From the NCBI GenBank assembly GCA_001599975.1, contig BCIO01000006.1, positions 1,359,587 to 1,423,586 on the forward strand: DNA of 64,000 nt. Direction: 5' to 3'. Numbering within the stretch: the first letter of the stretch is position 1; each line of letters begins with the position of its first letter. Shown here piece after piece: positions 53,274 through 64,000 of this stretch. A model generated the notes under the pieces. That model made no database searches, was not told the DNA's origin, and was given only the letters and a program-made list of their open reading frames with translations. Made by a program: the position numbers and the translations under genes. Source of the DNA: Cystobasidiopsis lactophilus. Its lineage: Eukaryota; Basidiomycota; Agaricostilbomycetes; Agaricostilbales; Chionosphaeraceae.

Positions 53274-56258
53274 TCATGCGAAGAAGTCTGCACCCACTTG
53301 GTGAGCTATGAAAGAGCAACCTCAAGGCAAAGGACATACGCGTGTAGATGCGTGAGGTCTGGTGTACGTCCATTTCGTGCAGTTTGTAAGCGTTCAATTC
53401 CTCTCTGTGGTTGAGTCATGAGCTTGGTCAAAGACCGCACAAGGAGGCAGGGCGCGCACTTAATTCGCTGCGCCAATGCCGGGGTCAGCTTATTGCACGT
53501 TGCCGGCTCGCTACGCCGATCGTAGACGGTCGCGGGCCATGTGGTGTGCACGGACAAGTTGGGGGCGAACGCCAGGCGCTTGGATGATGCCGGAGTCGTC
53601 ACGCTCCGGTGAGCGAGGTACGGGGCGGCAAGGTCCGAGTGCAGGACAGGCGCGGACACGTTGGCAGCAGGATTGAGGTACGGGCTGCGTTGTAGAGTGG
53701 GCGAGTTGGCGCCGCTCTGGGTGGGCGAGTCGGTGTAGATACCATTGAGCCCAAACGCAGCCTTTTGGGTTGACGGGTTGTCGTAAGAGTTGGCGCGGAC
53801 GCGCTCGAAGTCGACCCTGGGCGGCGGGTCGAGTACTGAATTGAGAGACCGTGATGCTGGGAAGGTGTATTAGCTTGGTATGAGCCGCTCTACGAGCAGG
53901 AAGGGCTCACTTTTGAGAATGCCGCGAACAGGCCGCGTTTTGGCGTGCGGAGGTGACAGGAGCACCGGCTGCCCTCTGAAGACGCTCCCCTCGTATTCCG
54001 AATCAGCGCCCTTAAAGGACGCCGCGTCCTCTTCAAAGTAAGAGGTGATGGCCTCGGCAGAGGACGCCCAGCGCTCGTCCTCGAACAGCTTGACGCCGAT
54101 GGCTTCGGCCAGCGAGCCCGACTCCATGCTGGCTCGAGGTGTGCGGTCCTCCAAAAAGTCGGGAATGGGCACGCGCGCGGATTGAGTGACGGCCGGGCTG
54201 GCGGGCCTGGCGCTAGAGTGCTCCTTGTGCTGAAACGACGACGAATCGGCAGCGGCGCCAAACTCGTTGACGTCCTCCGCCGAGGCGGCAAAGTCGGGCT
54301 TGGTTGAGGGCGCGTAGGAGATAGACGAGCTGCCAAACGAGCCCAGCCCCCACTTCTTGACCTTACGCGACCGGAGCTTTTCCTTCTCCTTTTCAATCGC
54401 CCGCAGCCTCCGGTCGTTGCTCGTCTTGCGCTCCCGCTCCAATGCCTCTTCAGCCTCCTTTTTCTTGCGCGCAGCCGCCTCAGCTTCCTGCTGGGCATAG
54501 ATGGCTTGCTGCTTTTGGGCGAGTGCGGCTGCCGGCGAAATCTTGGTGGACCCCTGGGCTGCGTCTGGCTCGGCGTGGGCTTGGGAAAGGCTGGCCGCCG
54601 CCAGCGCAGCTTTCTTACGGTCCTTCTTCTTGAGCTTAGTGGCCGAGCCCGCGCCGACGTTGAGGTCCGACATAGCGTCCGAGTCGCGCTCTTTGTGAAA
54701 CATGGAGCCAATGCCGGCGAGCGAGCCCCTTTTGGTGAGCTTGGACCCGAAAGTGCCGATCTTGCGGATCATCATGGAGGCGGAGGACATGGTGGATGAG
54801 ATAGAGATGTTGTCGGTCGACCGGTTCGCTTTCGAGTTGAAGAGGCCCAGCTTCTTGCGCTTGGAGCCCGACTCGTTCAACCCTTCTCCGCTTGGCGAGC
54901 CGGACTCATCCGGCGTGGGAAGGGTGACGGCGGAAGACTCGGCCTCCGGGTGGTGGTAGATGCGCGGGTTGGACATGAAGGCGGCATCTGGGGGCGTGCG
55001 CGGCGGCGAGGTGGAAGCGGTGGAGGAGAAGGAAGATGGGTTGGAAGTGACGGATTCCCTGCCCTTTTCGTGGCCTTTGAAGTGCATGGGGTCCGGCGAC
55101 GAGGAGGGCGAGGGCGAGTCGCGGAGGTGAAAGGCCTTTTTGAACTTGTTGAGCCCGCCAGCTTTCTTTTCGTGGTGGTGCTGGTGGTCAGAGATGGTGT
55201 CCGGCGTGGTGCTGCGTTCGAACTGCAGGGGCGAGGGCCGGCTAGAGGGATGATGCAGGCCTGCTGCGCTGCTTGTGCTGCTCGCCGGAGAGTGGGAGAG
55301 GGCCACGCCCCTCGCAGTGGACATGGACGATCGAGGGTGATCAGCGGACTGCGTCGGGGTAACAGATCTCTCGGAAGACGCGCGGGAGGAAGAACGGGGT
55401 GATGAGCTACTGGCGCGGGATGACGCATGGCTGTCTTGCCGGAGGCGCTCTTGGGCAGTTGCTAGCGGTTGTTCGTCCTCGTCCACTACTGTGTACGTGA
55501 AAAGGGCCGCAAAAATTGAATGTCAGCAAATGGGACGCGTAGAGCACGACGCATAAAAACGTTTGTTTACCTGGCGACGCGGGCTTGACATCATGTCTCA
55601 ACCCCGAGGACGAGAGCGAGCCGGTTCGGACGGCGTGCTGGTGGTCCAGAGGTCGGTCTGCTGACGCGGCGTCAGAGGCCGTCCGAACTCTCGACGGCGA
55701 GACCGCATTCGGCGGTGCTGGCGGAAAGGGGACTGCGGACGGCAAAAATACGGGCGCGCCATTTGGGCCGACGAAAGCCTGGGAGAGGGGCTGCTGGAGC
55801 TGCTGGGGAGCGAGCTGGAAGGCAGATGGCGGCAAGCCTTCGCTGTACGCGACAGGCGGTGAAGGGCTGGGAGCGGCGGTGTGTGGGAAGAAGACGTTTG
55901 GGGGCGCAAAAGTCGTCCCTGGCGGGTAGGTAATGGCCGGGGACGGACTGTGGAAGGGGAACTGCAGGTGCGGCGGCGGCAGGAGCGAGGGCGGCAAGTG
56001 GACGGGCGAGACGGGCTTGGGAGCTGCTAATTGCCGCACTGCGGGCGGCTCCTCTGCCACCGAGCTCACGGGCGTGTACCTCGGCGCCCTGTCCTCCTCC
56101 CTTCCAAACGAGTAGCTGTTGGCGTTGAGCGTGCTCTGGGACGAATCGGAAGCGGCCGAGAGGCGCTTGAGCGATTTGGGCGAGGTCGACATGAGGCTGG
56201 AGCCAAAGTCGGGCTGGGGCAGGAAGAAGGGCGGGGACGACTCGATAGCAACAGCCAT
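53274..56258 (-). CDS. BNI4/AFR1-like protein phosphatase 1 targeting protein
   Basis: A long, mostly disordered protein starting MAVAIESSPPFFLPQPDFGS, with Pro-rich and Ser-rich segments, a basic block (MIRKIGTFGSKLTKRGSLAG), and a charged coiled coil (KKKEAEEALERERKTSNDRR). GVKLFEDERWASSAEAITSY and TRPVRGILK are short ordered motifs. The C-terminus carries the conserved family end: KRLAFAPNLSVHTTWPATVY, DRRSEPATCNKLTPALAQRI, KEELNAYKLHEMDVHQTSRI and, across a 53-nt intron, YTHFFA. KRLAF fits the RVxF-type PP1 docking consensus. Yeast Bni4 brings Glc7 and chitin synthase III to the bud neck. The main exon is 53870-55486; an exon with the N-terminus ends at about 55572. Confidence 0.85.
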
Positions 56259-57237
56259 TCACAAGTCGGTTGTGGCAGCCAAAGACATGGAGCGTCTCTG
56301 AAGCCTTTGGGGGAAGACCGAGGGGAGGCCTGCGCTACTTTTTTGGGGGCTGCAAGCTGCCAAAGACTCGAAGGTGGTGCACGCTGTTGGCGACGGCTCT
56401 TGCACCAGGCAACAAGCTCTTGCAAACGCAGCAGACAAAGCCCTATCAGTCGCAGGCGGGCGGCGATCGAGCTGCAAGATCCAAGAAACCCCCAAAAGGC
56501 GTGCACGCAAATTCAGCGAGGTCCAGCCGAAATCGCAATGCCGACTCGCCTTTGGGTTGGGTTGGTTGGCTCTAGAACGGCGCAAGTCGTGAGCCTGCTC
56601 AGAAGGAGCAGCGGGCGGCGGCGGCAGAAGGCGAAGGGAGCGTAGCGAAGTTGTCAGACGCAGTCGACAGGCCAGGAACGGATTGCGGCTGGCTTCAGAT
56701 TGTAGGGCGTGGCCGGATTCGTCGTTTTACAGGTATTAAAAGGTTGGGCTTGGGGAGCGGGTGCTTGAGGAGGAGGGGAGTAGGGTGGCCGGCGAGGGGA
56801 GAGAGGAGCTCTGGCAGTGCCCGCCTGACGATGCAATCAATTGTCAACAAATGGTTCTGCGGGCCACACTGTACAAGGGTCGCTCTGCTTGGCCGACAGG
56901 GAGTGCGAGAGACTAAAGCCTTCTTTGTTCGGCGAACTAAAAAGAGGCCAAACGACTGTCGCTAGTCCTCCTTTTGAAGCCGGATTGACCCCTGCGCTTT
57001 GACCTTCGCCTCCAAGACATGACGCCGTATCACGTTTCGCCTCACGCTCCTGCCTCCTGAAATTGACGACTGTCAAACCTGGAAGGGTGCTTCTGCAGGC
57101 CATGGGACCTACAGGTGTGTGACCCGAAGCGCCTAAGGAGGCCAAGGAAGGTTCCGTGGCTTGGCGTGCTGCCTGCCCTCGGACCAGCAGGACGTAAGGT
57201 GACGGACGATAGAGACCATTGAATGCAGAGCCAGGCC
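56259..57237. other. Intergenic region upstream of the BNI4-like gene
   Basis: About 980 nt between the BNI4-like start and the stop of the next minus-strand gene. Open frames on both strands (for example 56259-56585 and 56837-57241) show no domain and conflict with each other. It probably holds the BNI4-like promoter and a long 5' leader. Confidence 0.45.
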
Positions 57238-58249
57238 TCATTTTGAAAACGAGGAAAGGATGGCGTCCAGGTCAAAGTTCTCCGGGTCAAAGGGCGGCAT
57301 GGAGAGGTCCAAGTTGCCCATCGGCGTCGCGCTGCTGTTGGCCAGGGTCTGCGATGGAGCGGCCACAGTAGCGTCCAGGCCAGCGAACAGCTCGTCGAAG
57401 TCGATCCCGCCAGGTAGCAGAGCCGAGGGCGGAGCGGACGAAGTGCCACCGAGTGGTGGCGCCAGGGTCATCGGGGACGCTGCGCTCGCTGCTGGTGTTT
57501 GTAGAAAGTCCATGTACTTGCTTGAGGCCGCGCTTAAGTCCAGATTCGACAGCGGCGACGGCGCCTGCTGCACCGGCTGTGGTGGAGCAGCGGCGGCGGT
57601 GAAGGTAGAGGCGATCGTGCCCGGCGACAGTCCTTGCAAGTCCATCTGGATGTCTGTTGGCGCGGTTGGGATGGAAGCAGCCAGATCTGGCAGACCGGGC
57701 ATGGCGGCAGCAGGCATGGCGGCCGGCGATTCCACCATTTTCTTGTCCGACAGTGGCAGGGGCGGCTCCCCCTTGGCTTTCCGTAGATCCCGCTCCAAAG
57801 TCGCTTTGGCAAGCATCTGGATGGTTGTGAGTATTCCTTCAGTGACAAAATGAAGAGCCAACTATGCCCACCAAGTGCTTCTCGATGTTGTCAGCGTGCG
57901 AGGTGAAATTCTCAAAGGCGGCCCGGAGCTGGCTTGTTGGCGCATGGTAGGCATAAGAGTTGACTAACTTTGATCACTGAGCGTGCTGGTTGGGACAAAT
58001 GGCGGAGAAAAGGGGGAGCGCACCTCCCAGCGAATGGGCGTCTCTGCGGACCATGCCGTCTAAGTATCACGTTCCAGTCTCGAAACAGAGCTTAACTCAC
58101 GCATGGAAGCGCAAGACCAGGCCAAGCTGCAACAAAGCTCGCTGGCCAGCAAGAACGTCAGCGGCCGCGGTCGAGACGGTTGCCTTCACCGAGACGGGCT
58201 CGCTCACATTGTAAGCGGCATCGAGGCCGTTCAAGTCTTGCTCCAACAT
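57238..58249 (-). CDS. Orphan with acidic/hydrophobic C-terminal motifs, possibly Mediator-tail-like
   Basis: From an ATG at 58249: MLEQDLNGLDAAYNVSEPVS, then AADVLAGQRALLQLGLVLRF, an intron, TSQLRAAFENFTSHADNIEK with HLVG, an intron, and MLAKATLERDLRKAKGEPPL. A disordered Ala/Pro-rich region follows, with repeated short Asp/Phe/Leu motifs: IDFDELFAGLDATV, GNLDLSMPPF and FDPENFDLDAILSSFSK at the very end. Helical N-terminus plus such terminal motifs resembles Mediator subunit Med2, but this is an impression from layout only. An upstream in-frame ATG at 58444 would add 65 residues. Stop ends at 57238. Confidence 0.55.
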
Positions 58250-58572
58250 TGTTAATAGATTTAATTCTTGCAAATAAGGCGCTGCGACGGGGTCAGAGAC
58301 CAAACAATTGCGTTGAAAGCTCAATTGGGTTTGGCAGTGGTGACCCAGGCGGACGAGATCGACCAGAAACCGCCGCTTCGAGCGCAGATGACCGTCCCAA
58401 CTAAAGTCTTGGTCGCTTATACAGATTTGCTGAGCTCCTAGCACGAATAAAGTGACGGTTCGCGGAAGTGAGCACTGCCAGCTGATCCAGGTTCGTCGGA
58501 GGTCAGCGACTGTTGGGTGCGAACAACTCGTGGACTTTGTGCGGATGCAACTCTACAGATACAAAATACAAT
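58250..58572. other. Intergenic region or upstream exon of the Mediator-like orphan
   Basis: About 320 nt between the ATG chosen for the minus-strand orphan and the MFS stop. The orphan's frame stays open to 58444, so part of this may be coding. Nothing else is seen. Confidence 0.4.
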
Positions 58573-60972
58573 CTAAGCCTGTGCGTTTCTTGACTTCATG
58601 CGTAGCCGCACGCCCCAGCTGCTCCAGAAGAGGAAGGGGATGGGCATAAATAGTAGGGCCAAGCAGCCTAGCAATGTCGAAGCCCATTGCACACCAAGCT
58701 GAAGTCAAGAAAGCAGTAAGTGAGCCGAGAGAATGAGCTCCAGCAGTGTCAGCTCACCGATGAATACCTGTAGCGCGGGTGCCGAGGTAATGTGAGACGA
58801 TTGCACCATTGGCTCTTCAGAGCCGCCTACATTTTCTGTACACACGCATAATGCTGATCAGAATAGAGAGTTACCGGAGGGGAAAGCCTCTTACAGATGC
58901 AAATAACGGGAAAAGGCCGCCCGCGACCCTGGGTGGCGACCGCTATTTCAGCTATCTTGCGCCGGTATGCCTCCGGAGAGACAATACTCACGATCTCAGC
59001 TATAAATCGAGAGTGGTTTCAGGACAAAATCGCTGAGTAGGAAGAATTGTTGAAAGCCTTACAGCAATCTGGGCTCCCAAAGCGGTTGCCGCCTTCTTGA
59101 GGTAGACATCCACGGCCTTGCACCAAATTGATGAGAGTATGCTAACGGTAAAATGCCAATGGTACTTTACATCTGCACAAACTGGGTCAGCTCGAGTGTT
59201 AAAATGTCCGCGAATGTGGCAAAACCCACAGTTCATGAAAGGCAGAAAGCTGGGGAGCCTTGTTTCAGCGAGACCATCTACTTAATGAGATTGGTATACC
59301 TACATTCCGAGACAGCACGCGTTAATAAGGACGATGGCCAGGATTGGCGACCAGTAGGAAATACTGGGAAATGATGTCCACTGGTGACTGGCATTAGGCC
59401 AGAACAGCAAGGGGGAGACGAGAGACCTACTCCCAACCAGAAGAACGCAAGAGCAAAAAGTGGTGCCGCCAGCAGGGACATCTCCAATCGCTTCTCAGGC
59501 GGTACAGGGCTTGGCGCAAATTGATCAATGGCGCGGCGATAACGAGGATCGAAGACGAGAATGGCCACTGTGTTGCCCAGGACCCCTCCGACAAACAAAC
59601 TGAGCATGGCTAGCCCGTTCTGACCCAAGTTGAAGCCGTGATTTTGCACAAAGACGAAAGGCAAGGATTCGAAGAGCAGGTACAACAGTCCGTAGACGTA
59701 CGAAACGTATGCCGAGCTTGCTAGGAGCATGGGTTCCTGGACAAGCAAGATGCAACAGGCGGTGACGATGTCCCAGACATAAGGCAGAAGGTTCTTGCGT
59801 GGAACGAGTTCGCTCGCCGAGTAGTAGCGGTCGTCGTCGTGCTCTTTCCGCAAGCGCTGGGCCCTTTTCCGTAGGATGGTGCCTGCGTGAGTCTCGGGGA
59901 GGAAGACGATCACACCCAAGGCGCAAAACCCGGACTCAAATTCAGGTGAGGAGTTATCTCGCCAAAGGCAAGAGTTGCAACCTACAAATATTGCAACAAT
60001 CCAATGAACCCATCGAAAGTTGATTCCAGCAACATGGATATATCCAGAGCAAATGGGGCCGATGCTCGGTCCTGCGACCGCAAGGTCAGCAAGGAATCAT
60101 GGCTGACTTGGCGGCGGCGTGACATACCTGCTACTGGCGCAAGGGCAAAGATGGACATAGCAGCTCCACGGCTTCTCACGGGGTGTATGTCTCCGATGAT
60201 GGCTCCGGGAATGGACATGGGCCTGCAAGCATCACACACTTGAGCGCCGTCAGCATTTGCAAAAACGCATCTTACGCTGCCGCAAATAGGCCTGCCAGTA
60301 AACGGAATACCAGTACAGCTGCAAGGTTGGGCGCCAAAGCTTCGCCCACTTGCCATGCCGTGAATGGGACCAGGGCTACGATCAGCACCAAGCGACGCCC
60401 TTCGCGGTCACTTAGTGGGCCCCAAACTTGATCCGCCCGTCAGCATCACGTCTCATAGAAGAACGAATGCTCTTACTCAACGGCCCAAAGCAATAGCCAA
60501 TAACGAAGATGCCAATCACCAAGCCACTCGTAATCTCGCCGAAGTGATAATGCTCCTCCATGTCGGACAAGATCCCGGTCGGTGCTGTCGACGAAAAGCT
60601 GCACATGAAGGCAAGCATGCCAATCAGGCCAGTGATGAACCATCGATAAGCCGACGTCCAGTTCAACGGGTTGCCTGGATCTGTGGGCGACTCCCACTCG
60701 ACCAAGTAGGCGGCGTCCTTCTCGAGGTCCTTCATACTTGCGCGCAGTGATAATGCATCCTCTTGCTTCTCTGCATCAATGACCGCAGTGGTTTGGCTGG
60801 CAGCGAAAGTCGCCGAAGCAGGAGAGTAAACGTCGCCAGCATCAACCGTGCAAACTCGCTCGATTCCCTTGATAGCCTCGTCGTGAGGCATCATGTCGTC
60901 CTTTTTGGTGATAATTGCCATGCACGATGGGTCGCTGATGAGAACAGGAGCCAACGTCGGGCTTTTTGCCAT
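58573..60972 (-). CDS. MFS drug:H+ antiporter (DHA1) transporter
   Basis: A 12-helix major facilitator. The cytosolic start MAKSPTLAPVLISD to LNWTSAYRW ends in the NPxNW-like entry typical of fungal DHA1 pumps (DPGNPLNW). Helix 1 is FITGLIGMLAFMCSFSSTAP. Motif A is GPLSDREGRR; the antiporter motif C is AGPSIGPICSGYIH, which marks exporters. Later helices include PMLLASSAYVSYVYGLLYLL, GLAMLSLFVGGVLGNTVAIL and MSLLAAPLFALAFFWLGVGL. The end LLFMPIPFLFW is followed by a basic tail ending SRNAQA at 58573. Loop text PETHAGTILRKRAQRLRKE is the conserved central-loop start. Probably exports drugs, polyamines or metabolites; substrate unknown. About ten introns. Confidence 0.92.
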
Positions 60973-61484
60973 TACCGAGCGGCTAAGCCAAAACTTTCTG
61001 TTGGCATCTTTGGGGGGAAAATAGGCCTTTGCAGTCGACCTTGCGCGTATCTAATCATTCAGAGAGCAGCAGGGACAGCAAGAAACGCAGCAAGGGACCT
61101 GGAGGGGCCGGGCAACTTGGTCCATGTCGAAACTGGCCGGCGAGCGCACTCGCGGAGGCGCTTGTCCTCGCGACTTGCCTCTGAGAAGTGTCTAAGAAGT
61201 CTAGTGCGCCACGGAATGGTATCGCATCGACAAAGATACGAAAAGTGGTCGAGGCGAGGTTTTGTAAATTGAAGATGTGGCTCGTGACGGCTCGTCAGAC
61301 TGGTGGCGTCGGGCCAAGTTGGGAACGCGGCTTAGAAGGCGGGCCAAGTCTCAAAGTGCGCCCAAGAAACCCACTACAATCTCTTTTGCAAAGAAAACCA
61401 CCACAATATCGAGAGAAGTTTTGTACAAGGAGGGCTGGGTGACCACAAAAGTTCGAAGGTTTGTACAATGAGGTGGTAACAACT
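60973..61484. other. Intergenic region upstream of the MFS gene
   Basis: About 510 nt between the MFS start and the RING gene stop, both minus strand. Short frames only; presumably the MFS promoter. Confidence 0.45.
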
Positions 61485-63421
61485 TCAGACCATGTTCAAT
61501 ATTCCCACTTCATGATTGTTGCCGCCCCCACCGGCGCCGTCCGCTGCTTGTGCAGGAGCGGCTCCAGCTGCTGTCGATGCGCGCTTGCGGTTCTGCTTCT
61601 TGATGGGCGCCTGGCAGATTGGACAACGACCAGAAGTGCCGAGCCAAGGATCTAGGCAATCGCGATGGAGGACGTGGCGGCAGGGTAAGAGGCGCAAAGG
61701 CTCCCAGTCGATCGTCGATGGATCGCGCTGTTCAGTTTTGAGCGGCGGCGTCTCGAAGTCTGTTTGTCGACACCACCATCAGACCTTCCTGCTCATGACA
61801 TGCTATTGAGACACGCACCGGTCAAGCAGATGGGACAGGTGCAGAGATTGGAGGGCAGAGGGTGGAAAGGGTGCGGCCCGGGAACGTACTTGTCCCAAGG
61901 CCCGGCGCTGGTGGAGGCGTCGGAAGGGTTATTAGATGCTTGGGTATTCGATCTAGACTTGGCAAAGTGGCCTGGCCGGTCCTTGGTGGCGGCCGAGTCG
62001 GTGGCGGGTTTGGGCTTGGTGCGGAGTGTCAAGATTCGCTTGATCTTCCATGTGCTCTTTGGTCGCTTCTGAGGTGGTGCGGGCTTGGGAGGCGTTTCGG
62101 ATGTAGACTGTAGCAGCGGGTTGGCAGTATCCGGTGGCACTGCGGGCGAGATGGGTTCGCCGGAGTTCGACGCTTCGGGCTGATCTGCTGGCGGCCCATT
62201 CTCCTCCTCTTCCTCTGGCACATAAAGGACCAAGGGTATCTTTTGCACTTCGGCGGCCGTGAGCGGGCCCACGTCCGGCCGCTTCTCGCCGATGCCAAAC
62301 GCCCGGAGAAACAGGATGACCTGTTGTGAGCGAGCGACTTGAGATCAGTACATGGCGAGTAAGCCCTGGGCTTGGAATCTTACCAGAGGCAGGAAAAAAA
62401 CGATGGCGAAGAAGATGAGCCCCTGAAGGTCGCGTCCGTCAGGACACGCACGCGAGGCGGTGGTCGATGTGACCCACGATTTCCAAAGCGTAAAAGTAGC
62501 CCCAACACAATGCAGCTCTATTGGCGCATGGTGTGAGTTAGGAGGGCAGCACGGTAATTGACGAACGTACAATGAACCCCAGAACACTGTTGTTTCGAGC
62601 TTCGGTCAATGGCTGTGGAAGACAGTATCATGGCAGATATAAAAACGCACACGGAGGAGCAGTATGCTGGCAAGTCTTGCTGGAGTAGAAGAGGTAGTTG
62701 CCTACGACGAACAAGGCGAGAGCGGCGGCGCCAAGCAAGTCGCTGAAGAAGCGAACCCGCTCGTCAAGCCTTGCATTGCCTAGGACCCGATTCTCTGGCC
62801 TTGCCGGTTCATTCCGCTGTTGTCTGCATGGAACATGGGCGCGAGTTAGCGGTGTGACTTGCAAAGACCGAAGTCAAAGAGCGGGCGCCGGGGCACGAAC
62901 CTGGGCGGTGCGAGGGTCGAGTAGAAGGACAAGGGGAACGACAGGGCAACCCGGCAGAGGTGTAGAGCCAGGTAGGTGCGCAAAGGCTTGTCGCAGGCGT
63001 CGTGGGAGGTCAGGGCGAGGATGACGATGAACGCCACAACCTGGCCGATGGAGAAGACGCCCCTGGCGAGCAGCGCCAGCTTCTTCTCGCCACCCAGCTG
63101 GGACAGTCCGGTCAACACCCTGGAGAAGACGGCGCGGCGGACCTGCAGCGCTGGGTACTCGGCCGCCTGCTGCGCTTCCTGTTGGAGCCCGTCGCCGTTT
63201 GCCTGGGCGGGCGGCGGGTAGCCTGCTCGATGGTCGTCCATCGCCACCAAGGCTATTGCATGATGGTCGACAGCGTGCACCAAAGGCGAGGGAGGAGGCC
63301 GAGGTGGACGGACAGGGTCAAGGCTCAGCGATTCCGGGGTTGCTCTCGGTTGGCCGTCTGCCACGCCCATGGTCACCGCCTCGCCTGACTTGCGCATTTT
63401 GACTTCTGATTGTGAATGCAT
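61485..63421 (-). CDS. Multi-pass membrane RING-H2 E3 ubiquitin ligase
   Basis: The RING is split by an intron: CTCPICLTG, then TIDWEPLRLLPCRHVLHRD and CLDPWLGTSGRCPICQAPIK, giving a complete C3H2C3 set. Upstream are four or so membrane segments: LLARGVFSIGQVVAFIVILA, LHLCRVALSFPLSFYSTLA, FFSDLLGAAALALFVVGNYL and GLIFFAIVFFLPLV, then LRAFGIGEKRPDV and PLTAAEVQKIPLVLYVPEEE, an acidic segment. This N-terminal membrane/C-terminal RING plan is common in fungal and plant TM-RING ligases. About five introns. The start is uncertain: ATGs at 63397, 63421 and 63517 are in frame and the frame is open to 63823; 63421 was chosen arbitrarily among them. Stop ends at 61485. Confidence 0.8.
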
Positions 63422-64000
63422 TCCGAGCGTGCCCTGCTTGTCCCTATTCCTTTGCTCTGCTCGTCCCTTTGCCCTCGGTCCATTGCTCGCCCTGCGTTCG
63501 CCGTTTGCCTTGGCCATGAAACCTCTTGCTGGCAGTGTAGAAGTCAATGCAACCGGATTCGACTGTGAATACGATCCAAGGATGCGCTTGAGGGGCCGCG
63601 ATCGAGAGCGGCCAAAGGGTGGCGACGACCTGAGAATGGACTTCCGTCTTACACGCCACCGTCGTCCGTGTCTCTCACGCACAGGTTTGGCAGTGTGTCT
63701 TACTTCCGTGACATCGTCTGAGGGCCGCTGTCCTCGTCTAGCCGCCTCTTGGCTGGCCCTGTCTATGAGCCTCAGTTTTGGTCTTATCTGCCTCACAACG
63801 AGCACTGTACCATCACGTATCATGCTGACATGATGCTGTCATCCTATCTCTAGGGACGTTCTGGTGTTTATCTTGCTCCCTTGTTGGTCGAGAGACGCAT
63901 TCGGAGGTTTGTTTGCCGGCCAGGTATCTGCCACTCGCCTTCTTGTCCTACAATCACCAAGGACGCCCGTTTCGAATCTCGCTGGAATGCCGATGTTACC
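63422..64000. other. Window end, upstream of the RING gene
   Basis: The RING gene frame remains open to 63823 (basic, Arg-rich), so part may be coding. The last 170 nt show no recognisable gene; the text TTCGAATC near 63971 is not a convincing tRNA B box. Confidence 0.35.

Noticed and set aside
54950-55402. Gly/Arg-rich frame opposite the BNI4-like gene
   Set aside because: Antisense to a Ser/Pro-rich coding exon, which produces Gly/Arg-rich shadows.
63961-64000. tRNA-like T-arm (TTCGAATC) at the window end
   Set aside because: Flanking bases do not fit the GGTTCGANTCC B box and no matching A box or acceptor stem is present.
1-64000. Transposons, retroelements, virus-derived genes, CRISPR arrays, metabolic gene cluster
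   Set aside because: No reverse transcriptase, transposase, integrase or capsid motifs, no long terminal or inverted repeats, and no PKS/NRPS/terpene genes were seen on either strand.

Overview
The window is nuclear DNA of a fungus, most likely a basidiomycete. The genes carry many short spliceosomal introns, mostly 50-67 nt with GT..AG ends and CTAAC/CTRAT-like branch sites. Coding DNA is GC-rich, genes lie close together on both strands, and the gene set is fungal (PRP6, PIK1, SSU1, BNI4-like, RLM1-like MADS box, p24, CENP-A). I cannot name the species; a compact, intron-rich yeast-like or dimorphic basidiomycete fits best. I saw no rRNA, tRNA, CRISPR array, transposon, retroelement or virus-like sequence.

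Layout. 1-8 kb: 3' part of PRP6 (+), a membrane-anchored METTL24-like methyltransferase (+), mitochondrial Fe-S co-chaperone JAC1/HSCB (+), SEC62 (-), SSU1-type sulfite transporter (-). 8-20 kb: an orphan (+), phosphatidylinositol 4-kinase PIK1 (+), AARSD1-type alanyl-tRNA editing protein (-), mannosyltransferase ALG3 (-), and divergently from it a p24 cargo receptor (+). 20-25 kb: RNase P/MRP subunit RPP1 (+), a ubiquitin-like/WLM metalloprotease (+), a REC114-like candidate (+), COX18/OXA-family insertase (-). 25-34.5 kb: a large orphan (-), an NAD(P)-binding epimerase/NmrA-like protein (-), a small membrane protein (+), protein phosphatase 5 (-), an RLM1-like MADS-box factor (-). 35-43 kb: an Ala/Pro-rich orphan (-), cytidine deaminase (-), another large orphan (-), a small orphan (+), centromeric histone CENP-A (+), pyridoxal kinase BUD16 (+). 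44-53 kb: a TIM-barrel isomerase/dehydratase-like enzyme (-), a HAD phosphatase of the PUDP type (-), an orphan (+), a coiled-coil orphan (-), a secreted cysteine-rich protein (+). 53-64 kb: a BNI4-like PP1-targeting protein (-), a small orphan that may be Mediator-like (-), an MFS drug/H+ antiporter (-), a multi-pass membrane RING-H2 E3 ligase (-).

This is a housekeeping region, not a metabolic cluster or defence island. Several neighbours share a theme (SEC62, ALG3, p24 and PIK1 in the secretory pathway; JAC1 and COX18 in mitochondria), but nothing shows co-regulation. The most unusual signal is gene architecture: conserved protein motifs are cut into micro-exons. ALG3 has consecutive exons of 18, 17 and 4 nt, and the p24 gene appears to need a 2-nt exon. 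Also notable are the CENP-A gene, a probable REC114 homologue, introns that are multiples of three without stops, and several orphan genes. Gene ends are stop codons read from the sequence; starts and splice sites are inferred by hand and not confirmed by transcripts.
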